Of a DNA stretch of 64,000 bases, positions 44,650 through 56,481 are shown in pieces. The notes under the pieces are model-generated. The model was not told the DNA's origin. It saw nothing but the letters and a program-made list of their open reading frames with translations, and did not search any database. Each line of letters begins with the position of its first letter. Position 1 is the first letter of the stretch. The DNA comes from Paraconiothyrium sp. Pb-2020. Lineage: Eukaryota > Ascomycota > Dothideomycetes > Pleosporales > Didymosphaeriaceae. The DNA lies in NCBI GenBank assembly GCA_022419385.1, contig JAJUBI010000001.1, positions 868,001 through 932,000 on the forward strand. The letters run 5' to 3'. Made by a program: the position numbers and the translations under genes.

Positions 44650-45710
44650 CTAAAGCTCCCTCAGCACCCTCACTCTCCCCTCTATAGCCCTCTTCGTAAC
44701 CCCAATCTCTCTCGCAGCATCGAAACCATGCGGAACGCCCGGCCAAAGATGAAACTCAACGTTGGTCCCCCCGTCAGCCAATCTCTCCGCGAATCTCTGA
44801 CATTCGTCTTTGAACTCATCCAGCTCACCAACTTCCACGTACGCCCCAGGCAGACCCTTCAAACTCTCCGCCCTCCCTGGCGCCGCATAGCAACTCACAT
44901 CCGCAGCAGCATCACCCGCCTTTTCCTTGCCGACATACGCTTCCCAGCACAGCGTCAGCAATTGCACCGTGCGCTGGTCCGCATCCCATGCCGGATTCTG
45001 CGTGATGGAGCGGTCGTCTAGCATGGGATACACCAGCACCATTTTCTTCAGGCCTGGCGAGAATCCACGGTCCCGCGCGAGCAGAGCAATACCCGCCGCC
45101 AACCCTCCACCGGAACTTTCGCCCATGATTGCGATGCGGGAGGCGTCGATGCCGAGAGAGGCGGCGTTGGAAGAGAGCCAGGTCAGCGCGGCGTACCCGT
45201 CTTCAAGAGCGGCGGGGGCGGGATGTTCGGGTGCGAGCGAGGCGGTACTCGACTGAGAAGATCTGGACGCCAGTGAGAATGACTAATTCAGAGATGGCGC
45301 GTTCGAACATGGAGACGGAGTTTGCGCAGTGGCCGCCCGCCGTGGAAGTGGAGGACTGCTGGCCTATTTTGGCTTCCTTGGTCGGAGTTTTGTGTCTGTG
45401 GTGAAGTGAAGCGGATGACATCGATAGGGGCACCGTCGGAAGAGGTTATCGTGTAAGATGTTTGCGTGACGGTGGGCTGGGGTGGGTATTGGGCGAAGGA
45501 GGAGAGAGTGCGGATCATCGTCTCGGTGCTCTCGCGCATCTCTACGATGGTTCCGAGAGGAGGGGGTGTTGCGTCTGCAGGGAAAAAGGACGAGACCCAT
45601 TGTGCGTATCCAGGGTCGAGGGCGGGAGCTACTGGTGGTAAAAGTGCTTTGTTCGCTTCATTGGACTTTGCTTGTTCTGCCGCGATAGTGCTATCATTTT
45701 CGAGCGACAT
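44650..45710 (-). pseudogene. Alpha/beta hydrolase (hormone-sensitive lipase type), frame-broken
   Basis: The gene starts with ATG at 45710 and ends at 44650. Three reading frames carry consecutive parts of one HSL-family enzyme: the N-terminal part up to Leu-His-Phe-His-Gly-Gly (oxyanion motif), then a middle part with Phe-Ser-Val-Glu-Tyr-Arg-Leu-Ala, then Pro-Glu-His-Pro-Ala-Pro-Ala-Ala-Leu-Glu-Asp-Gly-Tyr through the nucleophile elbow Gly-Glu-Ser-Ser-Gly-Gly-Gly, the Asp region and the catalytic His in Pro-His-Gly-Phe-Asp. The first shift, at about 45333-45341, is a net gain of one base inside the HGGG motif. The second, at 45234-45241, is a tandem duplication of a 4-base unit (CGAG CGAG on the + strand). 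No introns explain either. All catalytic residues survive in separate frames, so inactivation would be recent. Confidence 0.75.
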
Positions 45711-46386
45711 GTTTAAGCGTTTTCCGCTGTTTTCCAGGATGATAATGAATACACGTTCGCTCAAGCGTTGTTAAATCGAAACCTGCGCGTTTAGTGAAGG
45801 GTTGATTTATTGTATGAATGAAACTGTTCTGAGAAGCTGCAACTATATATTAAATGTTGCCAAGGTAGTACGCACGTCCGCAAGGCTCAGACGCAACACG
45901 TATGTCCCCAGGCAGCAACGTTCCCCGTCTGAGCGACAAAATGCGAACACGCTACTTGAACAATGCGTAGCCTATTTCCCGAAACGGTACATGCGAAGGT
46001 AGAGTGTACTGCCATTTGTCAGCTCGGCTCGCAACAACCCCACTCGCCTCTAATATTTACAAATTGAAATTGATGGACTTAGCAAGTGAACACAGCAGAT
46101 CTACTGTGACATCTGCCCCACATTTCCGCAGGATTGCAGGTGTTTGGAGAGACAGCAAGGACCACAGCAAGGATCACAGCAAAGATCACAACAAGAGAAC
46201 ATAGTTGTCACAATGACTGCTCATACACATCAGATCAAGTGGTATCATTGGGTCGGTCTAATCTACGATGCATTCGACGGAAGCGTGCTATCTTTGCATA
46301 TGCTCGGTTCGTCTGCGTTAAGGTCCCCATCACTACATATTGATAGCATCGTAATATGATATCGATTAAGCGAGCAAGCGGAAGGA
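45711..46386. other. Intergenic with a 12-base tandem repeat
   Basis: No supported gene. It holds the tandem repeat at 46154-46195 and the upstream region of the hydrolase. Confidence 0.5.
46154..46195. repeat. Imperfect 12-base tandem repeat, about 3.5 copies
   Basis: Units beginning AGCAAGGACCAC, AGCAAGGATCAC and AGCAAAGATCAC follow one another from 46154, with a partial degraded fourth unit. It is non-coding as far as can be seen. Confidence 0.8.
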
Positions 46387-49300
46387 TCAGAAGGGCGGTG
46401 ACTCCGGTCGGTCGATCGCCAACGAGAAGTAGTAGTCCGTCAACGCATTCATTTCGTCCCCAAAACTTGCGCCATCCTCACCTAGCGAGGACTTCGCTTC
46501 AATCTTTGCCATATACAAATCTTTCTTGTAGCCGTCGAGCCTCGGAATGCTCTGACTTTCCTTTAACGGCTTCGCTATAGATCCGAAAAGAGCTTCATCA
46601 CAGGTAAGGGAGCCTTCCCTGACGAGGTCGTAGCCCAAAGCTCCAATTTCCCACGTCCGACCGCAATTGAGACAGTCAAAGACATCAGTCTTTGAAGGAA
46701 GCTCCCCGTCATGACCGCATCGTGGACATGTGAAGGCGCAGCGATCACACAGAGGGCGGAACGGGAAACCATCGTCAACATGGCCGAGAGGATGAGCAGC
46801 ACGTCCGCACCATGAGCAAGGAACTTTTCCTGGTGGCATCTTCAGGTTTACAGTTCCAGCTTCCCATTGCAAGCGTAGCTCATCTGGAATACGGTCCTTA
46901 CTCCGACCAGAATCACCGATCTCCTCACTGGTGATCTTAATAGTGTCCGATCCGCGGCCAAGGCATGGCAAGCATGGAGATTTTGGCGTTTTGGAAAACT
47001 TGAGTTGAAGTTCTAGCGCTTGTTCACGGAGGAAGGGTGCGTCCACACTCGTGTCGTAGGGTCCGACATAGTACGGACCCTGCACCGCTTGTTTGATAGG
47101 CAATCCTCCCATAGGCTTGATCATCATTTGGCCAGTCTCAATGAGTTCTTCGGCAACGGCGACTCCAGCTCCGGCGGCTGCGAATGTTGATGCTTGTGGC
47201 TCGTAATCGGGATCATTGTCTTCGTATGGGATAAACTTCATCCTTTCCGCATTCCTGAGCGAACAATCGTCTCGGCCAACTTCAAGAACGTTGAGAGACC
47301 CGTTGACTTCTCCCAGCAAGAGCCGGCTATGATCTGGGCTAAAGGCTCCGGACATGACACCAGAGTCGAGCGTAACAAGGTCCTTAACAAACGCATCTTC
47401 TTCTGATCGTGCCACGTTCCAGACCTTGACTACACCGTCAGATGACCCACTGTAAAGCCGCGTGGCGTTGTCGCCCCAGCTAAGGAAACGAACGCCGGTG
47501 TCTGTCTCTTCGTGATCAACGCCCTCCTCGAGAGGCATAAGGGAATTACCATGGGCGAGCTCACGCAGAAAGTGGCTTGAGTTGCGAATGTCCCATACGT
47601 ATGCTCGTCCACTTGTACATCCAGCAGCGACTAGATAGTCACTCCCAGGACTGTTCAAGTTAGTCAAGGAACGTGCTGTGGATCGGAAGTTAACAACTTA
47701 CCACCACACAACATCATTGATATCTAGCGCTCGGCACTCAAGCTCCATGAGTGTGCTGAATTTATCGTCCATGGCGTTCCCTTGTTCATTGTATAACCGG
47801 ACAGTCGAACGCATCCCTCGGTTGGTGTTCTGACCTGCTACAGTCGCAACTGCCATCCAGCGTTCCCTTGGATGGAAAGACAAGTCAAACACATTCTTTC
47901 CCGAACCCCATATGTTGAGTTGCTTGTTTGCATTGATGTCCCATAAGCATATGTCTCCGTTCATATCCCTTCCATCTTGGCGTGCATTGGCACCAAAACC
48001 GCCCAGCAGAAGATATTCGTACCTGGGCGAAAAGTGGAGCGCCATCGGCTGGATCAAAAGATCAGGTCGAGCGGCGGCTTTCTCGGAGCTGAAGCTACTC
48101 GTGACTGGCGGTTGTGTCGGAACATCATCGTATAAGTTCAACACCTTCACGGAGTTGCCCGTGTGTTTCTTAGTACCAGTCGCCAGCACGCCCGAAGCGT
48201 TGACGGCCATGTGGGTCACTTCGGCTTTGTGATGCAAGGAGACAATATCAGTCGGTTGCGAACCGTCGTATTTCGTTTGCCAAACCCACACATTCCAATC
48301 CCATCCACCAGAGAACATGTACCTTCCGTTTGGAGAGAAAGCGACCGATTCCACTGTCTTGAAGAGTTTTGGATCCTGTGAGGCATACATTGCATGGGTC
48401 GAGTTCGGGCCCGCATCTGTCTTCGGGCGCGGATCGTAGTGCTTCCCCAGCTCGTTGATAGTGTTGCGAGAAACGTCGCCATATAAGAGATTATTCGGTC
48501 GGTTGTATTGCATAGAGTGACCGTCACTGACGCAGATGGCACCAGCGGCGAAGCATTCCCCATCGACAGACCAAGCGACAGTATGTATATCGCCCGATGC
48601 ACCTGTATAGGAACAGACAGGTCCGAGGGTGTCCTGCACCTTGTTCTTCAACTGGTAAGGAATTGGTGCCGTCGCCGAACTCCATCCACGGTGCGATTGG
48701 CAGCCAAGTTCGCGTCTTCTAATCATGGAGGACGTAGACAACTTCGGTTCTGAACTGAAAGACTTGTGGGGTCTAGATGCTGCTAGTCTCTCAATGCGAG
48801 GGGCAGCGCAACGAATGTTGCCCTGTTTTGCATCTCGAAGAAACGCATCGATACTTCGTCGATCTCGCGAACGCAGTGTTGAGCGGAGCGCGCTCGCTAG
48901 CTGCAAAAGTTTGGGTTCCGACAATGCATAGAACATTCGTCGAAGTCGTTTCCGCTGACTCCGCAAACGTAGATCTCGCTGAGGGCCTAACAAGTGGGTC
49001 AACGTGCTCTCCACAAGATCGAGTTCTGTGGGACTGAAATCCACGTGTAATGAAGTGCCTTGCCAATCGCGACTAACTAATTGGTCCCACTCAAACCCAC
49101 GGGGTACGTTTCGGAGATCTGATCGCTGCAATGAGGAGAGATATGGCAGCTGTTCCGTGCCTGCTACCCGTTTGTGTAAAGAAAGGGCGGAGAAAGCATC
49201 ATCCCCATCAAAGTCTATAGAGACGCTTTCGTTATCGACAGCAATAGCCTTTTTTTGTGCTGGTATGTTTGTTTCGGGCGTTTCAGACATGGTGATCTTT

Positions 49301-51413
49301 TCCTCCGTTGGCCCCAGCATGTCGAAGTCATCATCCTCGATTGGACCGTCCCCAACCTCTGCGTTCCTCTTCGGCCAAGTATAATTTTTCTTGGGCACTG
49401 CTCGTCGAGGACGTCTCAGATGGCTTGACGACTCAGTACCAGAAGACTGGTCCTGAAGCGAACCAACAGCGGCAGACCATGCTTGATGTTGACTCTCTTT
49501 TTGCAAAGCGATTACTTCCCGCTTCCGCCCTGGATGATTTTTTGGTTGGCTTGTATTTGAACGGACTTCGACCCAGTCAATGTGAGCTTCTGAGGCGTAC
49601 ATAGACGGCAGTATTAAGGTGAGAGGGTCGTGTGATCTGTCGCGGCGATTGATCTTTTGGGAATAGTTTGTTTGCAGTGTACTGTACGCACGATCAGGAT
49701 AGTGTTCTTGAAACCTCGCCGTGATCTCGGTCCACCTAAGTTTCTTGACTTCTTTAAGGAAGATCAAAAGGTGCGCCTCAGCTTCAGAAAGTCCGCCGGT
49801 CCATGTTTTGGATGCTGACGGCTGTTCAACGGTTGCGACAACGCCATGTGCTCTAGGCAAGTTGCGGACCGAGTTGTGCGTATGCATGGCATCACCACTA
49901 GTGGGCGTGTCTGGGGCCGAGGATACACTATCACGCTCATTCGGTGACAAGACCGGAGGACTTCTGGTGTCTCCTAAAGGTGGCCGCCCACGGCGCTTTC
50001 GATTTAGACTCGTTGGGACAGGTGATGTTGGGATGGATCGCCCGATCAATCGAGCCCTTGGATGGGCCTTCAGCAGCAAAGCCACTTTATCGTTGAATGG
50101 TGCTTGTTGAAGTAATTCAGAAATTATCTCGTCCTCCAACAGTATGGTGAAGGGATCCTCGACGGTAATCTCATTATCTTTCGATAACGCATTCTTGGTC
50201 TCTGAAATTTTATGGACGGACGTACTCTGCTCAATCGAATTTTGATCGAGTTCAATCTGTCGAGGCGGGAAGCAGGTGTCTTGGTCCATTGTTTTCTCAT
50301 GAGCCGAGCTCTGAGCGACGGCGATTGCCATGGATCCAAGTTTGGTCGCTCCGTTGCTGGGCATCGCGTGCCTTCCAAACTGTAGTTCACGATGGGTTCG
50401 TGAGGCTTCATTGTTTCCTGTGAATGGCAAACTGGTACCATTCGACTTCAAAGCCGTGTTCAAAGACTGGACCGAAGGCAGCCCGTTTGTACTAAGCTTC
50501 ACGGTGGGACGCGGAAGCTGACCGCCGACTGGCTGTGTACTAATGGCCGAGTCTGTCGTAGGATATTTTTGCTTGCCATCAGCACTGTTTGTGGGAGTTG
50601 TTACTAGGGAACTCAAAGGAGATGGGCGTGCGTGGCCTTTCCAAAGGAAATCAAAGCGATTTGGGGAAAATCTGGGATTTGGGCTTGGTCTCCCATCTAC
50701 AAAGGCTTGTGCTTCCTCCCTCGTATCGAAGCGCTGTTGTGTGGCCCCTTTGCAACCTACGATCTGGGCTTTGGCAGTTTCCCAATCCGTATATACGCCA
50801 CGAATATGCCCAACCTTCACTCCATAATATTTTGGTTTCGGCCCAATCCTCCGTCGAGTTGGCACAGGCAAATAAAATTCAGATCCCGGTGGCGGTCCAG
50901 ATATCTTCCTTCTCTTTCCTGCTTGCGGGATCGCAAAATCGTCTGCTTCCTCTGCTGGTGCGGCAGCGGAGGGGACAGGAATATGGCCGTTGCTCGTTCC
51001 ACTTGATGTCGCAGCATTCGGGCTTGCTGATGTGTCATTTATAGTCGCATACGGCGACCAAGTCTCGGCGTTCGGTAGGCTTGTCTTCGGTCGGCTGTTG
51101 GATAATTGGAACCTAGACGCAGATGCGGATGTGCCCTGAAAGTGAGGGATCGATGAGGAAGAGGATCGTGGACTGCCGCTAGATGATAGTATCGGTATCT
51201 TCTTCAGAGCATCTGAAGGTGCGGTTGTAGGGCCGGGTTCGTCATCGGAGTCGACAGTGAGGTCGATTAGGTCCTCAGCATAGCTACCCGTGGTGAGCGT
51301 GTGTCGCGACAAGAGCGAGCTATCATCTCTGATTTCCACGAGGAATATATAGAAAATCGAAAAGGGAAGTGAAAGTGAAGACGAAGAGAAGCAATCACAT
51401 ACTAAGGCGCCAT
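46387..51413 (-). CDS. WD40 chromatin-type protein with RNase H1-like hybrid-binding domain
   Basis: Exons 51413-51403 (11 bases), 51283-47702 and 47650-46387 join in phase to give 1618 residues. The start ATG is inferred: it is the only one that splices (GTATGT donor) into the long exon. In order: a SUMO-interaction-like Asp-Leu-Ile-Asp-Leu-Thr-Val-Asp-Ser-Asp-Asp (residues 8-18), a basic Gly-Lys-Arg-Arg-Lys (126-130), and a region at about 155-201 matching the RNase H1/viroplasmin hybrid-binding fold (Tyr-Tyr-Gly-Val-Lys-X-Gly, Gly-Val-Tyr-Thr-Asp-Trp, then Phe-Asp-Thr-Arg-Glu-Glu-Ala). An AT-hook (Arg-Arg-Gly-Arg-Pro-Pro, near 49985) and a Myb/SANT-like segment (near 49640-49810) come next. 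WD40 repeats fill the last half (Val-Ala-Phe-Ser-Pro-Asn-Gly-Arg-Tyr, Asp-Ile-Cys-Leu-Trp-Asp type) before a Cys-X2-Cys zinc-ribbon pair near the C-terminus. It may be a Cul4-DDB1 adaptor of the Raf1/DIM-9 type, which is a guess. Confidence 0.88.
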
Positions 51414-51969
51414 CGTCGACAGCACTCAACGCTGCAGTCGCAGTCGGACCGCGTCCACGGAACGCGTGAATGGGGAAGTCGCGTAGCTAAAGTGGTTGCG
51501 GGAGCGAACCTAGCGGTGGCTAGAGGGTGGCGCGCCCGCCCGAGTGGGGTGCCATCCGCATCCAGATCTACGCGAGAACTCGAATACTCACCTTGTAAGA
51601 GGCGGTGGACAACATTCATGCGTCCCTTGATGACAGCATGAGTAAGTGGTGTTTTGCCAGAAATGTCCGCCATGTCAATCGTCGCGCCCGGTTTACGAGC
51701 CATTCAACGATCGCTTGGTGTCCGTTGATAGCAGCATATGTCGGTGCGGGTTCCCCAAATTTACTCAGAGAACCAAGTGTTGCGCCTCGATCTAGGAGCA
51801 ACTCAACGATCGTAACGAAAGTCGTGTGAGCATATAAGACGTGGGTAGAATATCCACAAGAGCGGACCAAAAGCTTCATGAGTGGCAGGAGACCTTCCCA
51901 GGAGGCTAATTTGACAAGAATAACATCAACACTTAAGATACATCGCGCTACTATACCATACACACACAA
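51395..51969 (-). pseudogene. Ankyrin-repeat gene relic
   Basis: Two open segments in different frames encode ankyrin-like repeats: one reading through Glu-Leu-Leu-Leu-Asp-Arg-Gly-Ala-Thr-Leu and Ala-Ala-Ile-Asn-Gly-His-Gln-Ala-Ile-Val-Glu-Trp-Leu-Val, the other starting within Asp-Met-Ala-Asp-Ile-Ser-Gly-Lys-Thr-Pro-Leu-Thr-His-Ala. They meet at a short G run (51687-51689 on the opposite strand), where one missing base would account for the shift. There is no convincing start, and the 3' end runs into the first exon of the WD40 gene. It is a decayed fragment, lying between the permease and the WD40 gene and overlapping the likely promoter of the latter. Confidence 0.6.
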
Positions 51970-51978
51970 CCCCTAAAC

Positions 51979-53809
51979 CTACATCTTCTCAACGTCCTTC
52001 GTAACCTCAGCTTCACCCCTCACCGGACTCGCCCCCTCCAAATCCGTCCTCTCCACACCCACGACCGGCACCTCCTCTCCGGGTGCAACATCCTGTGGCA
52101 CAGGCGGCCCCTTGAAGTCCTTCCGCCCCCTCACAAAATACCACGCCAGACTAATAAACGCGAAACCCGCAAACACCACGCTCGCATAGTTCATCGTGGC
52201 CGGCTCCACAGGGAGACTAACCGGCATGCAGAACAGCACTACGGCAAGGCATATCCAGCACAGCGTCGCGATGTTGATGAAGTAGCCGAAGCGGCCGAGG
52301 CTGAAGCTGGAGTGTTTTACCGCGCGGCGTTTGCGGAGCACGCTGATGAGGATGGGCATGCCGTAGGAGGTGGAAAGGCAGATTGTAGCGACGCCGGTGA
52401 AGGAGTTGAAGGCTGCGGAGGAGCCGAAGTAGATGAGGCCGAGGAGGCAGTCGACGACGGTGGATAGGACGAGCGCCCACAGGGGGATGTCGAAGCGCTT
52501 GTCTACGCGTTTCCAGAGGCGCGAGCCGGGGATTGCGCCGTCGCGGGCGAAGGCGTATGTGCAGCGGGAGGCGGCTGTTAGGGCGCCGGTGCCAGCGAAG
52601 AAGAGGATGCCGAGAATGAGGAAGAGGAGGCCGAAGCCGCCGCCTGCTGAGCCGGTTACGGTTTTGAAGAGGAGGCCGATGGGTTGGCCATTTGCGACTT
52701 CGAGGAGCGACTGTACGTCTGGGAGGACGAAGAGGATGGGGATCAGGTAGATGATGCCTGTTACGCCTGCCGCAGCGACGGAGAGGACAATGGCTTTGGG
52801 AACTTCGCGTTCTGGGTTTTGCACCTCTTCGCACATGGCTGCTACCATGCCGTAGCCCGTCAAAGTGTAGGCTGCTTGTAGCAGTCCGACGAAAAATGCC
52901 CATCCGGAAGGCCTGTCCGAATCAGCAAGGCTTCACGATATCCAAGATCAGTAACAAGTGACTTACCATCCAGACGCTGAAGCATCATAATGCGCAAACA
53001 CAAATTCTCCACTTCTCTTGTGATCCGCCATTGTCAACAACGTTATCAGAATGATAATGACACTCGCCGCCGTCCAATAAATACAAATCTTATTGATCAA
53101 ATCCAGATACTTCGCGCCGAAGATATTCGTCAGCATACACACCAACATGACGGCCCAAAACATCAGGATCGTCTGCCACTGATTTGGCACAAAGTCCTCG
53201 TTCCACAGACTGATCGCGCTTAGGATAAGTTGACCACCGGAAAAGTTGATGGAGAGGGTGACGGTCCAGTTACCGACGAGGGTGAGCCAGCCAGTCACCC
53301 AGGAGGCGACGGGAGCGTATTTGCGTGTCGATAGCATTGCAGACCAGTAGTAGACACCGCCAGCAGTGGGGTAGACGGCGCAGATTTCAGCCAGGGAGGC
53401 GGCGATGGAGAGGGAGATGAGGGATACAAGGACCCAGCCCCAGAGGATCGTCACAGATTGACCGTCTGTGAGGGTGATGTAGAGGGTTGTAGAGAGACCG
53501 AAGGGGACGGCCATGATAGCGAAGGATCTGTAAACTGTTAACAAGGGTACTCTGGTTTGCCATAAACAGTGACAATGTCGAATAGTTGGTGGCTTTTGCA
53601 TCCCACAATGGCACAGACTGTGGGTTTACGCAACTTGCTACCATCTGCCGTTACCTTGCAAAGAACGTATTCACTTACAGCCCGAGCACACTCAACATGC
53701 TCAGATTCCTCGGGAGCTCACTCTGATAGCCCATCTTCGCAAGCTGCGCTTCCGCCGCGCCATCCACACTCCCCCTCCTCACCGACCCCTTCCTATGCGT
53801 AATCTCCAT
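51979..53809 (-). CDS. Amino-acid/GABA-type permease (APC superfamily)
   Basis: Exons 53809-53679, 53527-52967 and 52912-51979 (introns 151 and 54 bases) give 541 residues in phase. The N-terminal cytoplasmic tail holds Met-Gly-Tyr-Gln-Ser-Glu-Leu-Pro-Arg-Asn-Leu-Ser-Met, the usual lead-in of the fungal amino-acid/choline/GABA permease group. About twelve helices follow, including the Leu-Ala-Glu-Ile-Cys-Ala-Val-Tyr-Pro-Thr-Ala-Gly-Gly-Val-Tyr-Tyr-Trp motif between helices 2 and 3 and Cys-Glu-Glu-Val-Gln-Asn-Pro-Glu-Arg-Glu-Val-Pro-Lys-Ala-Ile, both diagnostic. The C-terminal tail is acidic and Pro-rich. It should import an amino acid, GABA, choline or polyamine by proton symport; the substrate cannot be fixed from sequence. 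Confidence 0.93.
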
Positions 53810-55190
53810 ACTATTCGTCATCCTTCTCTTCTTCTTCCTCGCTTCTCACGTCGTCAAAGATTTGAAGCGAATGTATCTGTCGCAAAGTCAGAACGAAGGA
53901 ACATTAAGCACATGGAAACATGCAAACGCGGGGAAAGCAAGCCGAAGCATAGCGTTCACGCTAGCCCAACGGCGCGGCTCTAGAACACTCACCTACCCGC
54001 GCAGAGACTGGAGGACACGATCCGATGCCCAGGCACAGGACAGAGGGACGTTTGAAGTCGCACAAGAGCGCGCTGCGGCCATGATAAAGGCCGGCATTGT
54101 CGCGGCGGTGATCAGGGAAGGCCCGCTACTGACTGCCTTATCGAAGATAGCGGGCCCGTATCCAGGGCGAAGCCGCGTGCGTCATGCACGGCCTGGGGTT
54201 CGATTAGGTCGCGTGCGTTATCTGCACCGCAAGTGCGGGTCGATAAACAAATGTCCGGGCGGTTTACTGCGAAGTTTACGTTAGCTGGGTTAATAGGGGG
54301 TAGCAGTGCGCGATAGGCTGCTGTGTCTAATAAAGGCGCTTGTGTCGGGGTTGCGGCGATCGTTTTGACGCTTTGGAACAGGTACCTGCATGGACAGACT
54401 GCGAATCTTCTTGGAAGGAGATATGACTTGCATTCTTACAATAGGCAGTAGTTGAATTCGCGACATGCCCAGCCTTGAACCTGCGTGTTGTGCATTGTGG
54501 GGTTATTCGGCCTCTCTGCGCTGGTTGCCGGACTTGCTTCCTATATGGACTTCTGTACCCGACGGCGCGGTGCAATAATGTTTTTTGTTTATCAGGGCCA
54601 TGTACTGTGCAACACCATGAGCACGAAGGCACGAAGGCCCGATGGCAACAGATGCCTACATTGAAGATACATTGCTGCCATCTTTGAATTGACGCGCATC
54701 ATATTTCTATGGTTTAAATTCAACATAACAGGCTGTGGATGAGTAGACCTTGCTCTGCGACTTGAAGTACAATAGTGACGCATTCGTACAGGCTGCACCA
54801 TATTGTTTGCAACATGCAGTTAATGAAGGCACTTCTATTAAATAACGCAGAACATTATATAGTCCAGTTATGAGCTGTCCATTGCGACTGAGCATACAGC
54901 AGCACTCAGCATTACTGTCGCCACAGAGAAGTCCCCCACACGCACGCATGCTACGCAGATGAAAGCCGAGAAAAGAGAAAAGTAACCCAGAAACCACACA
55001 ACATTTGCACATGGAAGCATACGTGTGATGGAAATAGGAGCAAACACCCGTGAACACGTTTCCCTGAACTTCCTCGAAGACGCCGACACACCGTTGTTCG
55101 TATGACACGTGGGCATTGCCGCGAGTTGGTAGCATTGCCGGCACCCCAAGCTCGCAGAGGTGGGTATCGTGAGAGCGGGACAGGGACAGT
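53810..55190. other. Intergenic, no supported gene
   Basis: Contains the permease promoter region on the left and the 3' untranslated region of the Rab gene on the right. A 9-base GC-rich inverted repeat (GGCCCGCTA with TAGCGGGCC) occurs near 54120-54156. No RNA gene was recognised. Confidence 0.45.
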
Positions 55191-55990
55191 CTAGCAGCAT
55201 CCTCCCTTCTTCTCTTCTGTGCCTGTAGAGGAGGAAAGCTCAAGCTTCTGGCCAGGACCCGCGCCGAGAACGTTCTGGCTACTCTCGCCTTGGTCAAGTG
55301 CCTTGCTAGACACAATGCGGTAGATCTCTGTGAGGATGTTCTGGAAGGCCAACTCGACGTTGCTGGCGTCCAAAGCGGAGGTCTCGATGAAAGAGAGGTT
55401 GTTTTCACCTAGAGTTGCAGCAATTAGTCTTGCTGTCATTTCCGTACAGTATCAGCATGCTACGTACTGGCAAATTGCTTGGCCTCTTCCGTAGGCACCG
55501 CCCTGAGATGCCTCAAATCGCTCTTGTTTCCGACCAACATGATGACGATGTTAGAGTCAGCGTGGTCGCGGAGCTCCTTCAGCCACCGCGTCACATTCTC
55601 GTATGTCTGGTGCTTGCTAATATCATAGACAAGCAGCGCGCCAACAGCGCCCCGGTAGTAGGCCGATGTGATAGCTCGGTATCGCTCCTGGCCAGCCGTG
55701 TCCCAAATCTGCGCCTTGATGGTCTTCGCGTCGACTTGGATCGATCGTGTGGCAAACTCGACACCGATGGTCGACTTTGAGTCAAGGTTGAACTCGTTGC
55801 GGGTGAATCGACTCAAAAGGTTGGATTTACCGACACCAGAGTCTCCGATGAGAACCACTACGGGGGTTAGAAAAGGGACATGCGGGCTCTCAGCGGCACA
55901 TACCCTTGAAGAGAAACTACAAGCCAGGTTAGCAGACTCCTAGGCGCAAGACGGCTCGCAGACACTCACATCATACTCGTCGTTCGCCAT
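55191..55990 (-). CDS. Rab GTPase, Rab11/Ypt31 type
   Basis: Four exons: 55990-55970 (21 bases), 55916-55904 (13 bases), 55857-55468 and 55408-55191, giving 213 residues with all phases matching. Motifs present are the P-loop Gly-Asp-Ser-Gly-Val-Gly-Lys-Ser (16-23), the effector Thr in Ser-Thr-Ile-Gly-Val-Glu-Phe, Trp-Asp-Thr-Ala-Gly-Gln-Glu, Asn-Lys-Ser-Asp and Glu-Thr-Ser-Ala. The protein ends Lys-Lys-Gly-Gly-Cys-Cys for double geranylgeranylation. The N-terminal Asn-Asp-Glu-Tyr-Asp-Phe-Leu-Phe-Lys and the Arg-Ala-Ile-Thr-Ser-Ala-Tyr-Tyr-Arg-Gly-Ala-Val-Gly-Ala stretch point to the Rab11/Ypt31 subgroup, which directs vesicles from the late Golgi and recycling endosomes to the plasma membrane. 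The gene looks intact. Confidence 0.96.
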
Positions 55991-56481
55991 GGCTGCGGTG
56001 GGTGCAGACTGGTGCGCTGTTCGGTTCAAGTAGCGGTGGGGAGCGTGCGCGGGGTGCAGCAGAAACAGCGACCGCTGAAAAGATGCTGCGTTATGAGTGC
56101 GGGAGATCGGGGGTGTAAAGCAAGAGCCGGCGGGACTGTCGGGGTCGGGGTTGTAGTTATTTGGCTGCCTCGCCTCGTTTGAAAGCAGGAGGAGCTCATG
56201 CGGCGGCCTGTGACATTCGTCGAATGCGGGCAGGCCGACCCACGTGACTGCACTAGTGGCTCTACCATCGCTCTTCCGCAACAGTCACTACTCGAGCTGC
56301 CACCGTGAAGTGACAAAACACTGCGCCGCTGCGTTTTTGCAACTTCCGCCCTCTTCACACAGCCTGCTTGCTCGGGAACTCTCGTGAGCCGGCGTGGCAG
56401 CTGACGGGCTGTGTCCCAGACATTGAGCCAATCCCATTCGTGCTAGACATGTAGTCGCGGTCGCGGTCGCGCCACGAAAAC
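55991..56481. other. Divergent promoter between Rab11-type and chromodomain genes
   Basis: No gene is supported. A hexamer repeat (about three copies of GTCGCG) lies near 56455-56471, just before the chromodomain gene start. Confidence 0.5.

Noticed and set aside
53862..54284. Rightward open frame of 140 codons upstream of the permease
   Set aside because: Arg-rich, no motif, and it lies in GC-rich non-coding sequence with hairpins.
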